From Ectothiorhodospiraceae bacterium (GTDB lineage Bacteria > Pseudomonadota > Gammaproteobacteria > Nitrococcales > Aquisalimonadaceae), in assembly GCA_007117515.1 (NCBI GenBank), contig SKGQ01000143.1:1-40218 (forward strand): a DNA stretch of 40,218 nt, in the 5' to 3' direction. Position 1 is the first letter of the stretch. The number at the start of each line of letters is the position of its first letter. The notes beneath the pieces were generated by a model. It saw only the letters and a list, made by a program, of their open reading frames with translations. It had not been told where the DNA came from and did no database searches. Below, one piece after another: positions 7,098 through 18,351 of the stretch. The position numbers were made by a program, and so were the translations under genes.

Positions 7098-10000
7098 ATG
7101 CGGCTGAAGACAATCCGACTCGCCGGGTTCAAGTCCTTCGTTGATCCCACCTCGGTGCACCTGCCCGGTCAACTGGTGGGCATTGTCGGCCCCAACGGTT
7201 GCGGCAAGTCCAACGTCATTGATGCCGTCCGCTGGGTCATGGGCGAGAGTTCGGCGCGCCACCTGCGCGGCGAGTCCATGACCGACGTGATCTTCAATGG
7301 CTCCGGCAGTCGGAAGCCGGTGGGTCAGGCTTCCATCGAGCTTGTGTTCGACAATGGTGACGGGGCACTGGGTGGCAAGTACGCCGCCTATGCCGAGATT
7401 TCGGTCAAGCGGCAGGTCAATCGCGAGGCCCAGTCACAGTATTTTCTGAATGGCGCACGCTGCCGCCGCCGCGACGTCACCGACGTGTTTCTCGGCACCG
7501 GACTGGGGCCTCGCAGCTACGCGATCATCGAGCAGGGCATGATCTCGCGGATTATCGAGGCCAAGCCCGAAGAGCTGCGGGTCTACCTGGAGGAGGCGGC
7601 CGGCATCTCGCTTTACAAGGAGCGCCGTCGGGAGACCGAGCGTCGGATCCGCGACACCCGCGAGAACATGGATCGGTTGAATGACGTCCGCGACGAGGTC
7701 GGTCGGCAGCTGGAGAAACTCAGCCGGCAGGCGAAGACCGCCGAGCGCTATCGTGAGCTGAAGGCCGACGAGCGCCGGTTGCGCGCGGAGTTGCTCGCGC
7801 TGAGGCTGCGGGGCATGAGCGAGCTTGTAGTCAGAGGCGAGCAGGAGCTGCTGCAGGGCCAGAATACGCTGGAGTCGGCCATTGGCGGCCAGCGAGCGGC
7901 GGAACGGGATATCACGCTCGTGCGGGAGCAGCAGGCCGAGCGCAGCGAGGCACTGAATGCGGCTCAGGGCCGTTATTATCAGCTCGGCAGTGACATCGCC
8001 CGCGTCGAGCAGCAGATCAGCCATCATCGTGATTTGCAGCGCCGCCGAAACGAGGAACGGGAGACCAACCAGCGTGCGCTGGACGAGCTGGACAGGAATC
8101 TCAAGCAGGACCTGGAGAAGCAGGCTGCGTTGCAGCAACGGCTGCGGACCCTGGAGCCCGAGACCGAGAAAGCGGTTGGTGAGGAGCAGCAGGCGGCTGC
8201 ATCGGTGCAGGCCTGCCGCAGTGATCTGGACGCCTGGCAGAAAGCCTGGGAGCAATTCAATGCGCGGGTTGCCGAATCCGTACGCCAGGCCGAGATCGAG
8301 CGGACCCGGATCGAGCAGCTCGAGGAACAGGAGGATCAACTGCGCCGGCGCCTTGAGCGTCTGGCGCAGGAGCAGGAGACCCTGGACCCGGCACCGTTGC
8401 AGGAGGAACTGACGGCGCTGAAGCGAGCGGAAGCGGAGCATCTGCAAGAACGGGACGACCAGGCGACAGCGGTGGAACGGCAGGAAACGGCACTGGAAGG
8501 GTTACGTGCTGAGGAACAGGCCGCTGGCGAGGCGCTGCAGTTGGCTCAGGGTGAGTTGCAGCAGGCGCTGGCGCGACGTCAGTCGCTGGAAACCCTGCAG
8601 CAGGATGCGCTGGGTGACAGCGATGCCGCAGTCCGGCAGGTCCTCGACCGACTCGGGCTGGAACCCGGCGCCCGCCTGGCCCGGGAAATCCGGGTGGAAT
8701 CGGGTTGGGAACATGCCGTGGAACGGGTCCTGGAGGACCGGCTGCAGGCGGTCTGCGGTGTTCTGGGTGACGATGCCCCCGGCCTGCTGACGGGGCTCGA
8801 GCATGGCAGTTTGACGCTGATCGATACCGACAGGGCGCCCCTGCCGATCGAGCATCGTCTGGATCTGCCCGATCTCGCTTCGCGGGTTCATGCGCGCTGG
8901 CCGGCTGCCGAATTGCTGGCGCATGTCTATTGTGCCGACTCGGTGGAGCAGGCGATGCGCCTGCGCGGAAAACTGGCACCCGGTGAATCCCTGATCTGTG
9001 CCGACGGTCACTGGATTGGTCCGCGCTGGATGCGCTGGACGGCGGCAAGCGATGCCCGCGATGGGGCGCTTGCGAGGCAGCGCGAACTGGATGCCCTGCA
9101 GCAGACCCTGTCCGAGCTGGAATCGCGGGTCAGTGCGGGTAAACAGCAGTTGCAGGACCTGCATGACCAGCGCGATGTCGCAGAGGGGGCGTTACGGCAG
9201 TCGCGTCAGGCCCAGGCGGAGGCGGCCGAGGCCCTGTCGCAGGTGCAGGGTCGCCGACAGGCGGTGAGTCAGCGATTGGCCGACATGCAGCAGCGTCTGG
9301 AGCGGCTGGATGGTGAGCGGGATGACATTGCCGAGCAGCAGGAAGAGGCTCGACGGCGGCTCGACGCGGCCCGCGGCCGGCTGCAGGACGCTCTGGATCA
9401 GGGTGAGGGTCTGGATCACGAGCGGGAGAGACTCGAGGGTGAGCGCACTCTGGCCAGAGAGGCTCTGGAGCTCGCCACGGCGCGTCATCAGGATTGTCGC
9501 GACAGGCACCATGAGCTTGCGCTCAAGCTGCGCGAGGCGGGCACGGTGACCACCTCGCTGGGCGAACAGATTGCGCGACTGCGCAGTCAGCAGCAGCGTC
9601 TGAGAGGGCGCGCCGCGGAACTGGATCAGGCCATGGCCGACGATGGTGACCCCACGGCGGAACTCGAAGCCCGGCGCCAGGGCCTGCTGCGAGAGCGCAG
9701 CGAGGCCGAGACCATGCTCGCGGCGCAGCGTCAGCAACTCGGCGAAGTGGATGCGCGGCTGCGGGAACTCGACCAGCAGCGGCTGGCCGCCGAAGCCCGT
9801 GCCGAGGAGCTGCGCGCTAGCCTGGAGTCGGCGCGGTTGCGACACCAGGAGCAGCGGACCCGGCGGCAGACACTGCTGGAGCAATTCGAGGAAACGGAGC
9901 GTGACCTGGAAGCCGTGCAGGCGGGGTTGCCCGACGAAGCCAGTGAGGAGGCCTGGCTGAAAAGGCTGTCGGAAACCGAGAACCGGATCAGCCGGCTTGG

Positions 10001-10610
10001 CAGCATCAATCTGGCTGCCATCGAGGAACATGCGGCTCTGGACGAGCGCAGTTCCTATCTTGAGCAGCAACACGCGGATCTGCATGAGGCGCTGGAGACG
10101 CTGGAAAGCGCCATGCGGCGCATCGATCGCGAAACCCGGCTACGCTTCCGTGACACCTTCGATCGGGTCAATGCGGGGTTACGCGACATGTATCCGCGGC
10201 TGTTCGGTGGTGGCGAGGCGTATCTGGAACTGACCGGGGACGATTTGCTGGATACCGGCGTCAGCATTCTTGCGCGCCCGCCGGGCAAACGGATCAGCAC
10301 GATTCATCTGCTGTCCGGCGGCGAGAAGGCAATGACCGCGGTGGCGATGATCTTCGCCATCTTCGCGCTAAATCCGGCGCCATTCTGCATGCTGGATGAG
10401 GTTGATGCGCCGCTGGACGAGGCGAACGTCGGCCGCTTCTGCCAACTGGTGCAGGAGATGTCGAAACGGGTACAGTTCGTGTTCATTACCCACAACAAGA
10501 GCACCATGGAGATTGCCTCGCATCTGATGGGTGTGACCATGCATGAACCAGGGGTGTCGCGGCTGGTGGCGGTGGACGTGGATGAGGCCGTTGACATGGT
10601 CGAGGCCTGA
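7098..10610 (+). CDS. smc: Chromosome condensation ATPase Smc
   Basis: SMC protein of 1170 residues, the ATPase arm of the Smc-ScpAB condensin that organises and segregates the chromosome. Walker A is GPNGCGKS (31-38), followed by the typical AVRWVMGE. Two long coiled-coil arms, rich in E, Q, R and A, flank a hinge at about 505-645. The C-terminal head has the signature LSGGEKA (from 1072) and Walker B MLDEVDAPLDEANV with D1100 and E1101. Length and architecture are complete. The start at 7098 (MRLKTIRLAGFKSF) matches the family N-terminus; the ribosome site is weak. zipA and ligA follow. The partners scpA and scpB lie about 7 kb downstream in another operon. Having Smc-ScpAB suggests that this lineage does not use the MukBEF system. 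Confidence 0.98.
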   Translation: MRLKTIRLAGFKSFVDPTSVHLPGQLVGIVGPNGCGKSNVIDAVRWVMGESSARHLRGESMTDVIFNGSGSRKPVGQASIELVFDNGDGALGGKYAAYAEISVKRQVNREAQSQYFLNGARCRRRDVTDVFLGTGLGPRSYAIIEQGMISRIIEAKPEELRVYLEEAAGISLYKERRRETERRIRDTRENMDRLNDVRDEVGRQLEKLSRQAKTAERYRELKADERRLRAELLALRLRGMSELVVRGEQELLQGQNTLESAIGGQRAAERDITLVREQQAERSEALNAAQGRYYQLGSDIARVEQQISHHRDLQRRRNEERETNQRALDELDRNLKQDLEKQAALQQRLRTLEPETEKAVGEEQQAAASVQACRSDLDAWQKAWEQFNARVAESVRQAEIERTRIEQLEEQEDQLRRRLERLAQEQETLDPAPLQEELTALKRAEAEHLQERDDQATAVERQETALEGLRAEEQAAGEALQLAQGELQQALARRQSLETLQQDALGDSDAAVRQVLDRLGLEPGARLAREIRVESGWEHAVERVLEDRLQAVCGVLGDDAPGLLTGLEHGSLTLIDTDRAPLPIEHRLDLPDLASRVHARWPAAELLAHVYCADSVEQAMRLRGKLAPGESLICADGHWIGPRWMRWTAASDARDGALARQRELDALQQTLSELESRVSAGKQQLQDLHDQRDVAEGALRQSRQAQAEAAEALSQVQGRRQAVSQRLADMQQRLERLDGERDDIAEQQEEARRRLDAARGRLQDALDQGEGLDHERERLEGERTLAREALELATARHQDCRDRHHELALKLREAGTVTTSLGEQIARLRSQQQRLRGRAAELDQAMADDGDPTAELEARRQGLLRERSEAETMLAAQRQQLGEVDARLRELDQQRLAAEARAEELRASLESARLRHQEQRTRRQTLLEQFEETERDLEAVQAGLPDEASEEAWLKRLSETENRISRLGSINLAAIEEHAALDERSSYLEQQHADLHEALETLESAMRRIDRETRLRFRDTFDRVNAGLRDMYPRLFGGGEAYLELTGDDLLDTGVSILARPPGKRISTIHLLSGGEKAMTAVAMIFAIFALNPAPFCMLDEVDAPLDEANVGRFCQLVQEMSKRVQFVFITHNKSTMEIASHLMGVTMHEPGVSRLVAVDVDEAVDMVEA

Positions 10611-10697
10611 TCCTGCGTCACCGCCGCTGAATGCCGGTTCGGTCTTGTGCCGTGCCGGAGAGATAACGACCGGAATTTCGGGGGAACGGCAGGCTAT

Positions 10698-11558
10698 ATG
10701 GATGCGCTGCGCTGGATACTGCTGATTGTTGGGCTGGTGGTGATTGCCGGTCTGTACGCCTACTTTCGCTGGAAGGAGGGTCGCTTGACGCTGAACCTGC
10801 CTACCCGGAAGAGCCGGAAGGGCAACAAGCCGGCGCGTAGCCGCCGCTCGGAGCGCGATGTGGATGTGGCGCTGCGCGAACTGGACGATCTGGTGATCGA
10901 TGATCCGGACTCGGAATCCGAGCCGGACATGGATCTGGAGATCACGCCGGACGATGGCCCGTTCACGGTGGACTGGGATGATCCGGACAACACGGTGTCC
11001 GCGCCGCGGGTGCGCCCAGTGACAGGGCAGAGAGCCCGCGAGGAGTCCGGGTCAGCGGCGGCCCCTGCGTCCGGCAGCAGTCAATCACTGGAGCAGGATC
11101 CGGCCTGGCAGGATGCCGGCGAGAAGCTGATCGTGCTGCATGTCACTGCGGGGCAGGGCTATGTGTTCACCGGGCCGCCGCTGATGGATGCACTGGAGCG
11201 GGTCGGTCTGCAGCATGGCATGCACGATATCTTTCACCACATGATCGATGCCCACAGCGGTCCGACACCCTTGTTCAGCGTTGCCAACATGCTCGAACCC
11301 GGGACATTCGACCTGCGAACCGTGGACCAGCTGGAAACACCCGGCGTGGTGCTGTTCCTGCAGTTACCGGGCCCGTTCGACGGCCTCACTGCCTTCGAGA
11401 AGATGCTCGAAACCGCGCGCCGGCTCGAGGATCAGCTCGGTGGTCAGCTCCTCGACCGCCAGCGCTGCGACCTGACCGGCCAGGCGGTGGAGCATCTGCG
11501 CGAGGAATTGCGCGAATACCGGCGTCGTGCGCGGCTCGCCGGCGGTCAGCGTCGCTGA
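10698..11558 (+). CDS. zipA: Cell division protein ZipA
   Basis: Inner-membrane division protein that tethers FtsZ to the membrane at mid-cell. It has 286 residues: an N-terminal transmembrane anchor (about 4-24, LRWILLIVGLVVIAGLYAYF); a basic stretch; an acidic, disordered linker with DPDSESEPDMDLEITPDDG; and a C-terminal FtsZ-binding domain (about 140-270, starting EKLIVLHVTAGQGYVFTG). The start at 10698 (MDALRWILL) puts the anchor at the extreme N-terminus, as ZipA requires. The tracked start at 10647 would add 17 polar residues before it. The linker is shorter than in E. coli ZipA. smc lies upstream and ligA follows after 21 bp, an arrangement also found in Pseudomonas. Confidence 0.95.
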   Translation: MDALRWILLIVGLVVIAGLYAYFRWKEGRLTLNLPTRKSRKGNKPARSRRSERDVDVALRELDDLVIDDPDSESEPDMDLEITPDDGPFTVDWDDPDNTVSAPRVRPVTGQRAREESGSAAAPASGSSQSLEQDPAWQDAGEKLIVLHVTAGQGYVFTGPPLMDALERVGLQHGMHDIFHHMIDAHSGPTPLFSVANMLEPGTFDLRTVDQLETPGVVLFLQLPGPFDGLTAFEKMLETARRLEDQLGGQLLDRQRCDLTGQAVEHLREELREYRRRARLAGGQRR

Positions 11559-13901
<2,343 letters not shown>

Positions 13902-13910
13902 TGGTGTGCC

Positions 13911-14750
13911 TCACTCGTCATCCTGCGTGCGGTAGAGCATGACGTCCCCCGCATCGCGGAGGTCCCGCAAGTAAGCCTTTATCCGCTGATCCACCAGCAT
14001 GGCCTGCAGGATTCCGCGTACCGCATCGAATTCCGGCGGCCGGGCGGTGCGAACGTTCTGTAGCTTGACCACATACCAGCCATGGCTGGTTTCCACCGGC
14101 TCATCGCTGTATTCACCCGGCGACAGCTGCATGACCCGTTCGGCAACCGCTTCCGCCATCTGATCCGAAGCCATCCAGCCGGGGTCACCGCCGTCGCTGG
14201 CACCAGGACCTGCTGAATAGCGCTGCGCAAGTTCGGCGAAATCACCCCCATCGGACAGCTCGGCCAGGATGGCCTCTGCATCTTCCTCGGATTCGAGCAG
14301 AATCTGACGGATGCGGTACTCGCGATGTGGCCGATCGGCAAAGCGTTCGCCGTAGAGCGATTGCAGCATTTCGTCGTCAAATGGCTCGCGATGCAGATGT
14401 TCGATGCGTTCGTGGGCGAGCACCGCGCGCTGCATGTTTTCCACCTGGGCCTTGACCCGCCGGTGACTATCCATGCCGTGGTCCCGGGCATCCTGAGCAA
14501 TGAGTTCCATCTCCACCAGCTCGAGCAGCAGGGTCTCGCGGTCGTCCTCGGACAACCGGGCTGCGCGCGGGCCAGCCCGCCGCTGGATATGCAGCTCCAG
14601 CATGTCTTTCGTTATCGGCACATCGTTGACGGTGGCAACCACGTCGTCGCCGGCTGTCGAGGCATCGCTGTTGAGATCATCCACCGGCTCGTTGCAGCCC
14701 GCGAGCAGCAGGCTTCCGCCGATAACAAGACTGAAGAGAGTGATTCGCAT
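13911..14750 (-). CDS. Parvulin-type peptidyl-prolyl isomerase lipoprotein
   Basis: A 279-residue predicted lipoprotein. The signal sequence MRITLFSLVIGGSLLLAGC ends in a lipobox with C19. The +2 residue is N rather than D, so sorting to the outer membrane is expected. A SurA/PrsA-like N-terminal region (VATVNDVPITKDMLELHIQ) is followed by a PpiC/rotamase domain (about 140-250, YRIRQILLESEEDAEAIL through SAGPGASDGGDPGW to TSHGWYVVKL). It probably isomerises proline bonds or chaperones proteins in the periplasm; substrates are unknown. It is the last gene of yciI-bolA-ppi, 4 bp after bolA. It is not SurA, which has two parvulin domains and a different context. Confidence 0.85.
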   Translation of the reverse strand: MRITLFSLVIGGSLLLAGCNEPVDDLNSDASTAGDDVVATVNDVPITKDMLELHIQRRAGPRAARLSEDDRETLLLELVEMELIAQDARDHGMDSHRRVKAQVENMQRAVLAHERIEHLHREPFDDEMLQSLYGERFADRPHREYRIRQILLESEEDAEAILAELSDGGDFAELAQRYSAGPGASDGGDPGWMASDQMAEAVAERVMQLSPGEYSDEPVETSHGWYVVKLQNVRTARPPEFDAVRGILQAMLVDQRIKAYLRDLRDAGDVMLYRTQDDE

Positions 14751-14754
14751 ACTG

Positions 14755-15048
14755 TCAGGCGTCCTGCGTGTTGCCGGCCCGCTCCGCTGCGGTCTGCGCG
14801 CGAATGCTCAGGGCGTGGATATCCGTCTCGAACATGTCGCCGACGGCTTCGTTGACCAGGCGGTGCCGCTGCAGCGGAGACTTGTCGGCGAAGGCCTCAC
14901 TCACCACCAGCAGGTTGAAGTGGCCGCGCCCGTCGCGTGCCCCGGCGTGGCCGGCATGCAGGTGGCTCTCGTCCTCGACTTCGAGATGTGAAACGGGCAG
15001 CGCGTCCCGCACCCGCTGTTCGATGCGTTGCATGCGTTCGGCTGTCAC
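14755..15048 (-). CDS. bolA: BolA family protein
   Basis: A small BolA/IbaG-type protein of 97 residues with the family core [26 protein letters not shown] and [15 protein letters not shown]. BolA proteins usually bind [2Fe-2S] clusters with monothiol glutaredoxins and influence morphology and stress responses. The conserved Cys/His loop here reads [13 protein letters not shown]. The start chosen is a GTG at 15048, overlapping the yciI stop as GTGA and suggesting coupled translation. An ATG five codons later (15033) would give 92 residues and cannot be excluded. The tracked 123-residue version starts inside yciI. The sequence is closer to BolA than to IbaG because of the DESHLHAGH stretch, but I cannot say whether it is the morphogene. 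Confidence 0.88.
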   Translation of the reverse strand: MTAERMQRIEQRVRDALPVSHLEVEDESHLHAGHAGARDGRGHFNLLVVSEAFADKSPLQRHRLVNEAVGDMFETDIHALSIRAQTAAERAGNTQDA

Positions 15049-15344
15049 GGCAGTACCTTGCGAAACGGTTTTACGAGCACAGAAGAATAGACACCGGCAT
15101 CCACATAAGGGTCCGCATTCGCCCATTGTTCGGCTTCGGCCAGGCTGCCGAACTCGGCGATGACCACGCTGCCGACGAAACCCGCGTTACCAGGATCCTC
15201 TGCATCGATGGCCGGCATCGGTCCGGCGAGTAGCAGCCGGCCTTCCGCCTTCAGTTCTTCCAGGCGCTTCAGATGCGCCGGACGGGCGTCCTTGCGCAGC
15301 GGCAGACTGTCGGCAACATCCTCGGAGATAATCACGTAGTACAT
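15045..15344 (-). CDS. yciI: YciI family protein
   Basis: A 99-residue protein with the ferredoxin-like YciI fold, starting [20 protein letters not shown]. It has the usual [22 protein letters not shown] and [21 protein letters not shown] segments. The conserved His of the family (RPAHL) and the Asp (ADPYV) are present. YciI proteins are small dimers related to muconolactone isomerases, and their cellular role is not known. It is the first gene of a three-gene operon with bolA and the parvulin lipoprotein. It faces yciO across a 138-bp divergent region containing a perfect palindrome, TCACCGGTGA (15433-15442). Confidence 0.9.
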   Translation of the reverse strand: MYYVIISEDVADSLPLRKDARPAHLKRLEELKAEGRLLLAGPMPAIDAEDPGNAGFVGSVVIAEFGSLAEAEQWANADPYVDAGVYSSVLVKPFRKVLP

Positions 15345-15482
15345 GGTGGCTATCGGTCCTCTTGTGAGACACTTCCGCGTCGTGTCGAACTGCGCCGGAG
15401 CTTATCACAGGGCCGTTCCAGCCCAGCCAGTTTCACCGGTGACTTACCCTTCAGTGCAGTGTTCAAAGCCCATGGGAGCGTC

Positions 15483-16112
15483 ATGACGCAGATTTTCGAG
15501 ATTCATCCGGAGACCCCGCAACTGCGCCTGGTGCGGCAGGCCGCCCGCATGATCCGTTCCGGAGCACTGGTGGTCTACCCCACCGATACGACCTATGCAT
15601 TGGGCTGCGGTCTCGGCGAGAAGGATGCCCTCGATCGCATCCGGCAGTTGCGCAATCTTGATGCGCGCCACAATTTCACGCTCGCCTGTCGTGACTTGTC
15701 CGACATCGGGGTTTACGCCAAGGTCGAGAAGACCGCCTATCGCTTGCTCAAGGCTTTCACCCCAGGCCCCTACACCTTCGTGTTGCGGGCCACCTCGGAA
15801 GTTCCGAGAAGGCTGCAGCATGCGAAGAAAAAAACCATCGGCATCCGTGTGCCGGATCATGCAATCACCCGCGCCTTGCTGGAAGAGCTCGGCGAACCGC
15901 TGATGACCGCCAGTCTCCTGTTGCCCGGCGAGGATATCCCGATGACCGACGCCGCGGACATTGCCGAAGCCATCGGCAAGCAGGTCGATCTGGTCATCGA
16001 TGGCGGTGCCTGTGGCATGGAACCGTCGACCGTGGTCGATCTGTCCTCGGGCGTGCCCGAGGTGCTGCGCGCGGGATGCGGGGACGTGAGTGTGTTCGGC
16101 GAGGAATCGTAG
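15483..16112 (+). CDS. yciO: YciO, Sua5/YrdC/YwlC family protein
   Basis: A 209-residue protein that follows E. coli YciO closely: IHPETPQLRLVRQA, VVYPTDTTYALGC, HNFTLACRDLSDIGVYAKV, TPGPYTFVLRATSEVPRRL and KTIGIRVPDH. The family fold is that of TsaC/Sua5, which makes threonylcarbamoyl-AMP for t6A in tRNAs. YciO is a paralogue whose exact role is less settled, and it is single-domain, without the Sua5 C-terminal part. The start at 15483 has GGGAG upstream and matches the family N-terminus. The tracked version extends 70 residues into the divergent promoter region and is wrong. trpS follows after 60 bp and may be co-transcribed. Confidence 0.92.
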   Translation: MTQIFEIHPETPQLRLVRQAARMIRSGALVVYPTDTTYALGCGLGEKDALDRIRQLRNLDARHNFTLACRDLSDIGVYAKVEKTAYRLLKAFTPGPYTFVLRATSEVPRRLQHAKKKTIGIRVPDHAITRALLEELGEPLMTASLLLPGEDIPMTDAADIAEAIGKQVDLVIDGGACGMEPSTVVDLSSGVPEVLRAGCGDVSVFGEES

Positions 16113-16159
16113 CCGCATGCGCATCGGGTATGATGCGTGCAGCGTTTGGCAGGCAAGTT

Positions 16160-16166
16160 AAAGGAG
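16160..16166 (+). promoter_or_regulatory. Ribosome binding site fixing a TTG start for trpS
   Basis: AAAGGAG lies 6 nt before TTG at 16173. The upstream GTG used by the ORF track (16137) has no such site, and the extra 12 residues fall before the natural TrpRS N-terminus. TTG is therefore the best start. Confidence 0.7.
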
Positions 16167-16172
16167 TCCGAC

Positions 16173-17390
16173 TTGAGTTCGTTAGGGACATCGCAGAATC
16201 GCGTGCTGTCGGGCATGCGTCCGACTGGCAAGCTTCACCTCGGCCACTACCATGGCGTACTCAAGAACTGGCTCAAGCTGCAGCAGGAGCATGAATGCTT
16301 CTTCTTCGTTGCCGACTGGCATGCGTTGACCACGCATTACGATGAGCGTGAGCTGATTGCCGACCACGTCTGGGAAATGTTGATCGACTGGCTTGCCTGC
16401 GGCATCAATCCGAGCCTCGCCCGGATATTCATCCAGTCGCGTGTGCCGGAACATGCCGAACTGCATTTGCTGCTGTCGATGATCACGCCGCTGGGATGGC
16501 TCGAGCGCGTGCCCACCTACAAGGACCAGCAGGAAAAACTGCGGGAGAAGGATCTCGCCACCTATGGTTTCCTCGGTTATCCCCTGCTGCAGTCGGCAGA
16601 CATCCTGATCTATCGCGCCAGTGGTGTACCGGTAGGCGAGGATCAGGTGGTGCATGTGGAGATCACCCGTGAGGTTGCGCGCCGTTTCAATCACATGTTT
16701 GGCCAGGAGCCGGGTTTCGAGGACAAGGCGATGGAAGCCTCGAAGCGCATGGGCAAGAAGAACAACAAGCTCTATCAGCAGTTACGGCGCAAGTACCAGG
16801 AGCAGGGCGACCAGGAAGCGCTGGAAGTGGCCCGCGCTCTGGTTCAGGGTCAGCAGAACATCACTCTGGCGGACCGCGAACGGCTGTATGGCTACCTTGA
16901 TGGCACTGGTGTGGTGATCCTGCCGGAGCCCCAGGCGATGCTGACGCCGGCATCGAAAATGCCCGGGCTGGATGGCCAGAAGATGTCCAAGTCCTACGGC
17001 AACACCATTGCCCTGCGCGACGAGCCGGACGAGGTCGACCGCAAGATCCGCACCATGCCCACCGATCCCGCCCGCGTTCGGCGCACTGATCCCGGTGAGC
17101 CGGAGAAATGCCCGGTCTGGTCCTTCCATCAGGTGTATTCGGACGAATCGACTCGGGATTGGGTGCAGCAGGGCTGTCGCTCGGCCGGAATTGGCTGCCT
17201 CGACTGCAAGAAGCCGGTGATCGACGCTGTGCAGGCCGAGCTTGCGCCGATCCGCGAACGCGGGCGGGAGTTGGAGCAGGACCGGGATGCAGTGCGCGCG
17301 GTCGTCGATGAAGGGATAGAGGCGGCGCGGGATGCCGCCCGCGACACCATGGAAGAGGTACGTCGCGTGATGGGGCTGGATTACCGTTGA
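16173..17390 (+). CDS. trpS: Tryptophanyl-tRNA synthetase
   Basis: Charges tRNA(Trp) with tryptophan in the cytoplasm. It has 405 residues and is a class I enzyme. The HIGH-type motif is in SGMRPTGKLHLGHYHG near the N-terminus, and the KMSKS motif is in MPGLDGQKMSKSYGN. It is longer than the classic form of about 330 residues. The extra material lies before KMSKS (a charged helix around KKNNKLYQQLRRKY and the ILPEPQAMLTPASK segment) and in the C-terminal half. A similarly long TrpS occurs in other gammaproteobacteria. Start: TTG at 16173, see the ribosome site entry. The stop overlaps the scpA start as TTGA, so this gene heads a tightly packed operon, trpS-scpA-scpB-rluB-endonuclease. No tryptophan-specific leader is evident. 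Confidence 0.95.
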   Translation: MSSLGTSQNRVLSGMRPTGKLHLGHYHGVLKNWLKLQQEHECFFFVADWHALTTHYDERELIADHVWEMLIDWLACGINPSLARIFIQSRVPEHAELHLLLSMITPLGWLERVPTYKDQQEKLREKDLATYGFLGYPLLQSADILIYRASGVPVGEDQVVHVEITREVARRFNHMFGQEPGFEDKAMEASKRMGKKNNKLYQQLRRKYQEQGDQEALEVARALVQGQQNITLADRERLYGYLDGTGVVILPEPQAMLTPASKMPGLDGQKMSKSYGNTIALRDEPDEVDRKIRTMPTDPARVRRTDPGEPEKCPVWSFHQVYSDESTRDWVQQGCRSAGIGCLDCKKPVIDAVQAELAPIRERGRELEQDRDAVRAVVDEGIEAARDAARDTMEEVRRVMGLDYR

Positions 17391-18220
17391 CCGTCGAGCA
17401 GGGCGAGGCCAGGCCGGAGGAGGCCGTGCCAGGGGAGGAACTCCCGGCAACAGTGCCCGGCGTGCGCGTCGGCAAGGAGCCGCTGCGCGAGTTGCCCCGG
17501 GATCTCTACATTCCGCCTGATGCCCTGGAGGTGTTCCTCGAGACCTTCGAGGGGCCACTGGATCTGCTGCTGTATCTGATCCGGCGGCAGAACCTGGACA
17601 TCCTGGATATCCCGATCGCTGCCATCACCCGGCAGTACATGGGGTATGTAGAGGTCATGAAAGAACTGCGCCTGGAGCTGGCGGCGGAGTATCTGGTGAT
17701 GGCTGCGGTACTGGCCGAGATAAAATCACGCATGCTGCTGCCGCGACCGCCGCAGGTGGAGGACGAGGAATCGGATCCGCGGGCCGAGCTGGTCCGTAGG
17801 CTGCAGGAATACGAACGTTACAAGAACGCGGCCGAGGACCTGGACAGCCTGCCTAGGCTGGGGCGCGATCTGCACCCGGCCACGGCGATCGTGCCCGAGG
17901 TTCCGCGGGAGTCGCCGGCGCCGGATGTCAGTCTTGACGATTTGCTGATGGCCCTGGCGGATGTCATGGCGCGGGCCGAGATGTTCAGTCACCATCATGT
18001 GCAGCGCGAGGTGCTGTCGGTGCGTGAGCGCATGAGCTGGACCCTGCAGCAGCTGAACAGCGAGCATTTCACGGCGTTCAGTAGCCTGCTGCGGCCGGAG
18101 GAGGGCAGACGCGGCGTCGTGGTCGGCTTCCTCGCGATCCTGGAGCTGATCCGGGAGTCGCTGCTGGAACTGGTGCAGGCGGAGCCCTTCGCGCCCATCT
18201 ACGTGCGCGCCAGGGCCTGA
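17387..18220 (+). CDS. scpA: Segregation and condensation protein A
   Basis: Kleisin subunit (277 residues) that bridges the Smc heads in the Smc-ScpAB condensin. The N-terminal kleisin signature is FEGPLDLLLYLIRRQNLDILDIPIAAITRQY, followed by LAAEYLVMAAVLAEIKSRMLLP. The C-terminal winged-helix part is around TAFSSLLRPEEGRRGVVVGFLAILELI. It begins with about 45 variable residues. The start is TTG at 17387, overlapping the trpS stop by 4 nt, which implies coupled translation. A later start is possible because the first 45 residues are not conserved. The Smc partner is encoded at 7098-10610. Confidence 0.95.
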   Translation: MTVEQGEARPEEAVPGEELPATVPGVRVGKEPLRELPRDLYIPPDALEVFLETFEGPLDLLLYLIRRQNLDILDIPIAAITRQYMGYVEVMKELRLELAAEYLVMAAVLAEIKSRMLLPRPPQVEDEESDPRAELVRRLQEYERYKNAAEDLDSLPRLGRDLHPATAIVPEVPRESPAPDVSLDDLLMALADVMARAEMFSHHHVQREVLSVRERMSWTLQQLNSEHFTAFSSLLRPEEGRRGVVVGFLAILELIRESLLELVQAEPFAPIYVRARA

Positions 18221-18351
18221 GCTTTTGCCATGTTCGGGCGGGAGTGGTACCGGAGCCGCCCCTGGAGGCCGCAAGCTCGGTTCCGGACCCCGCAGCAGGC
18301 TTGGTCGGCGGCCCCCGGGTGCTGGAAACAACTGTCGGGAGACGGAACGGA

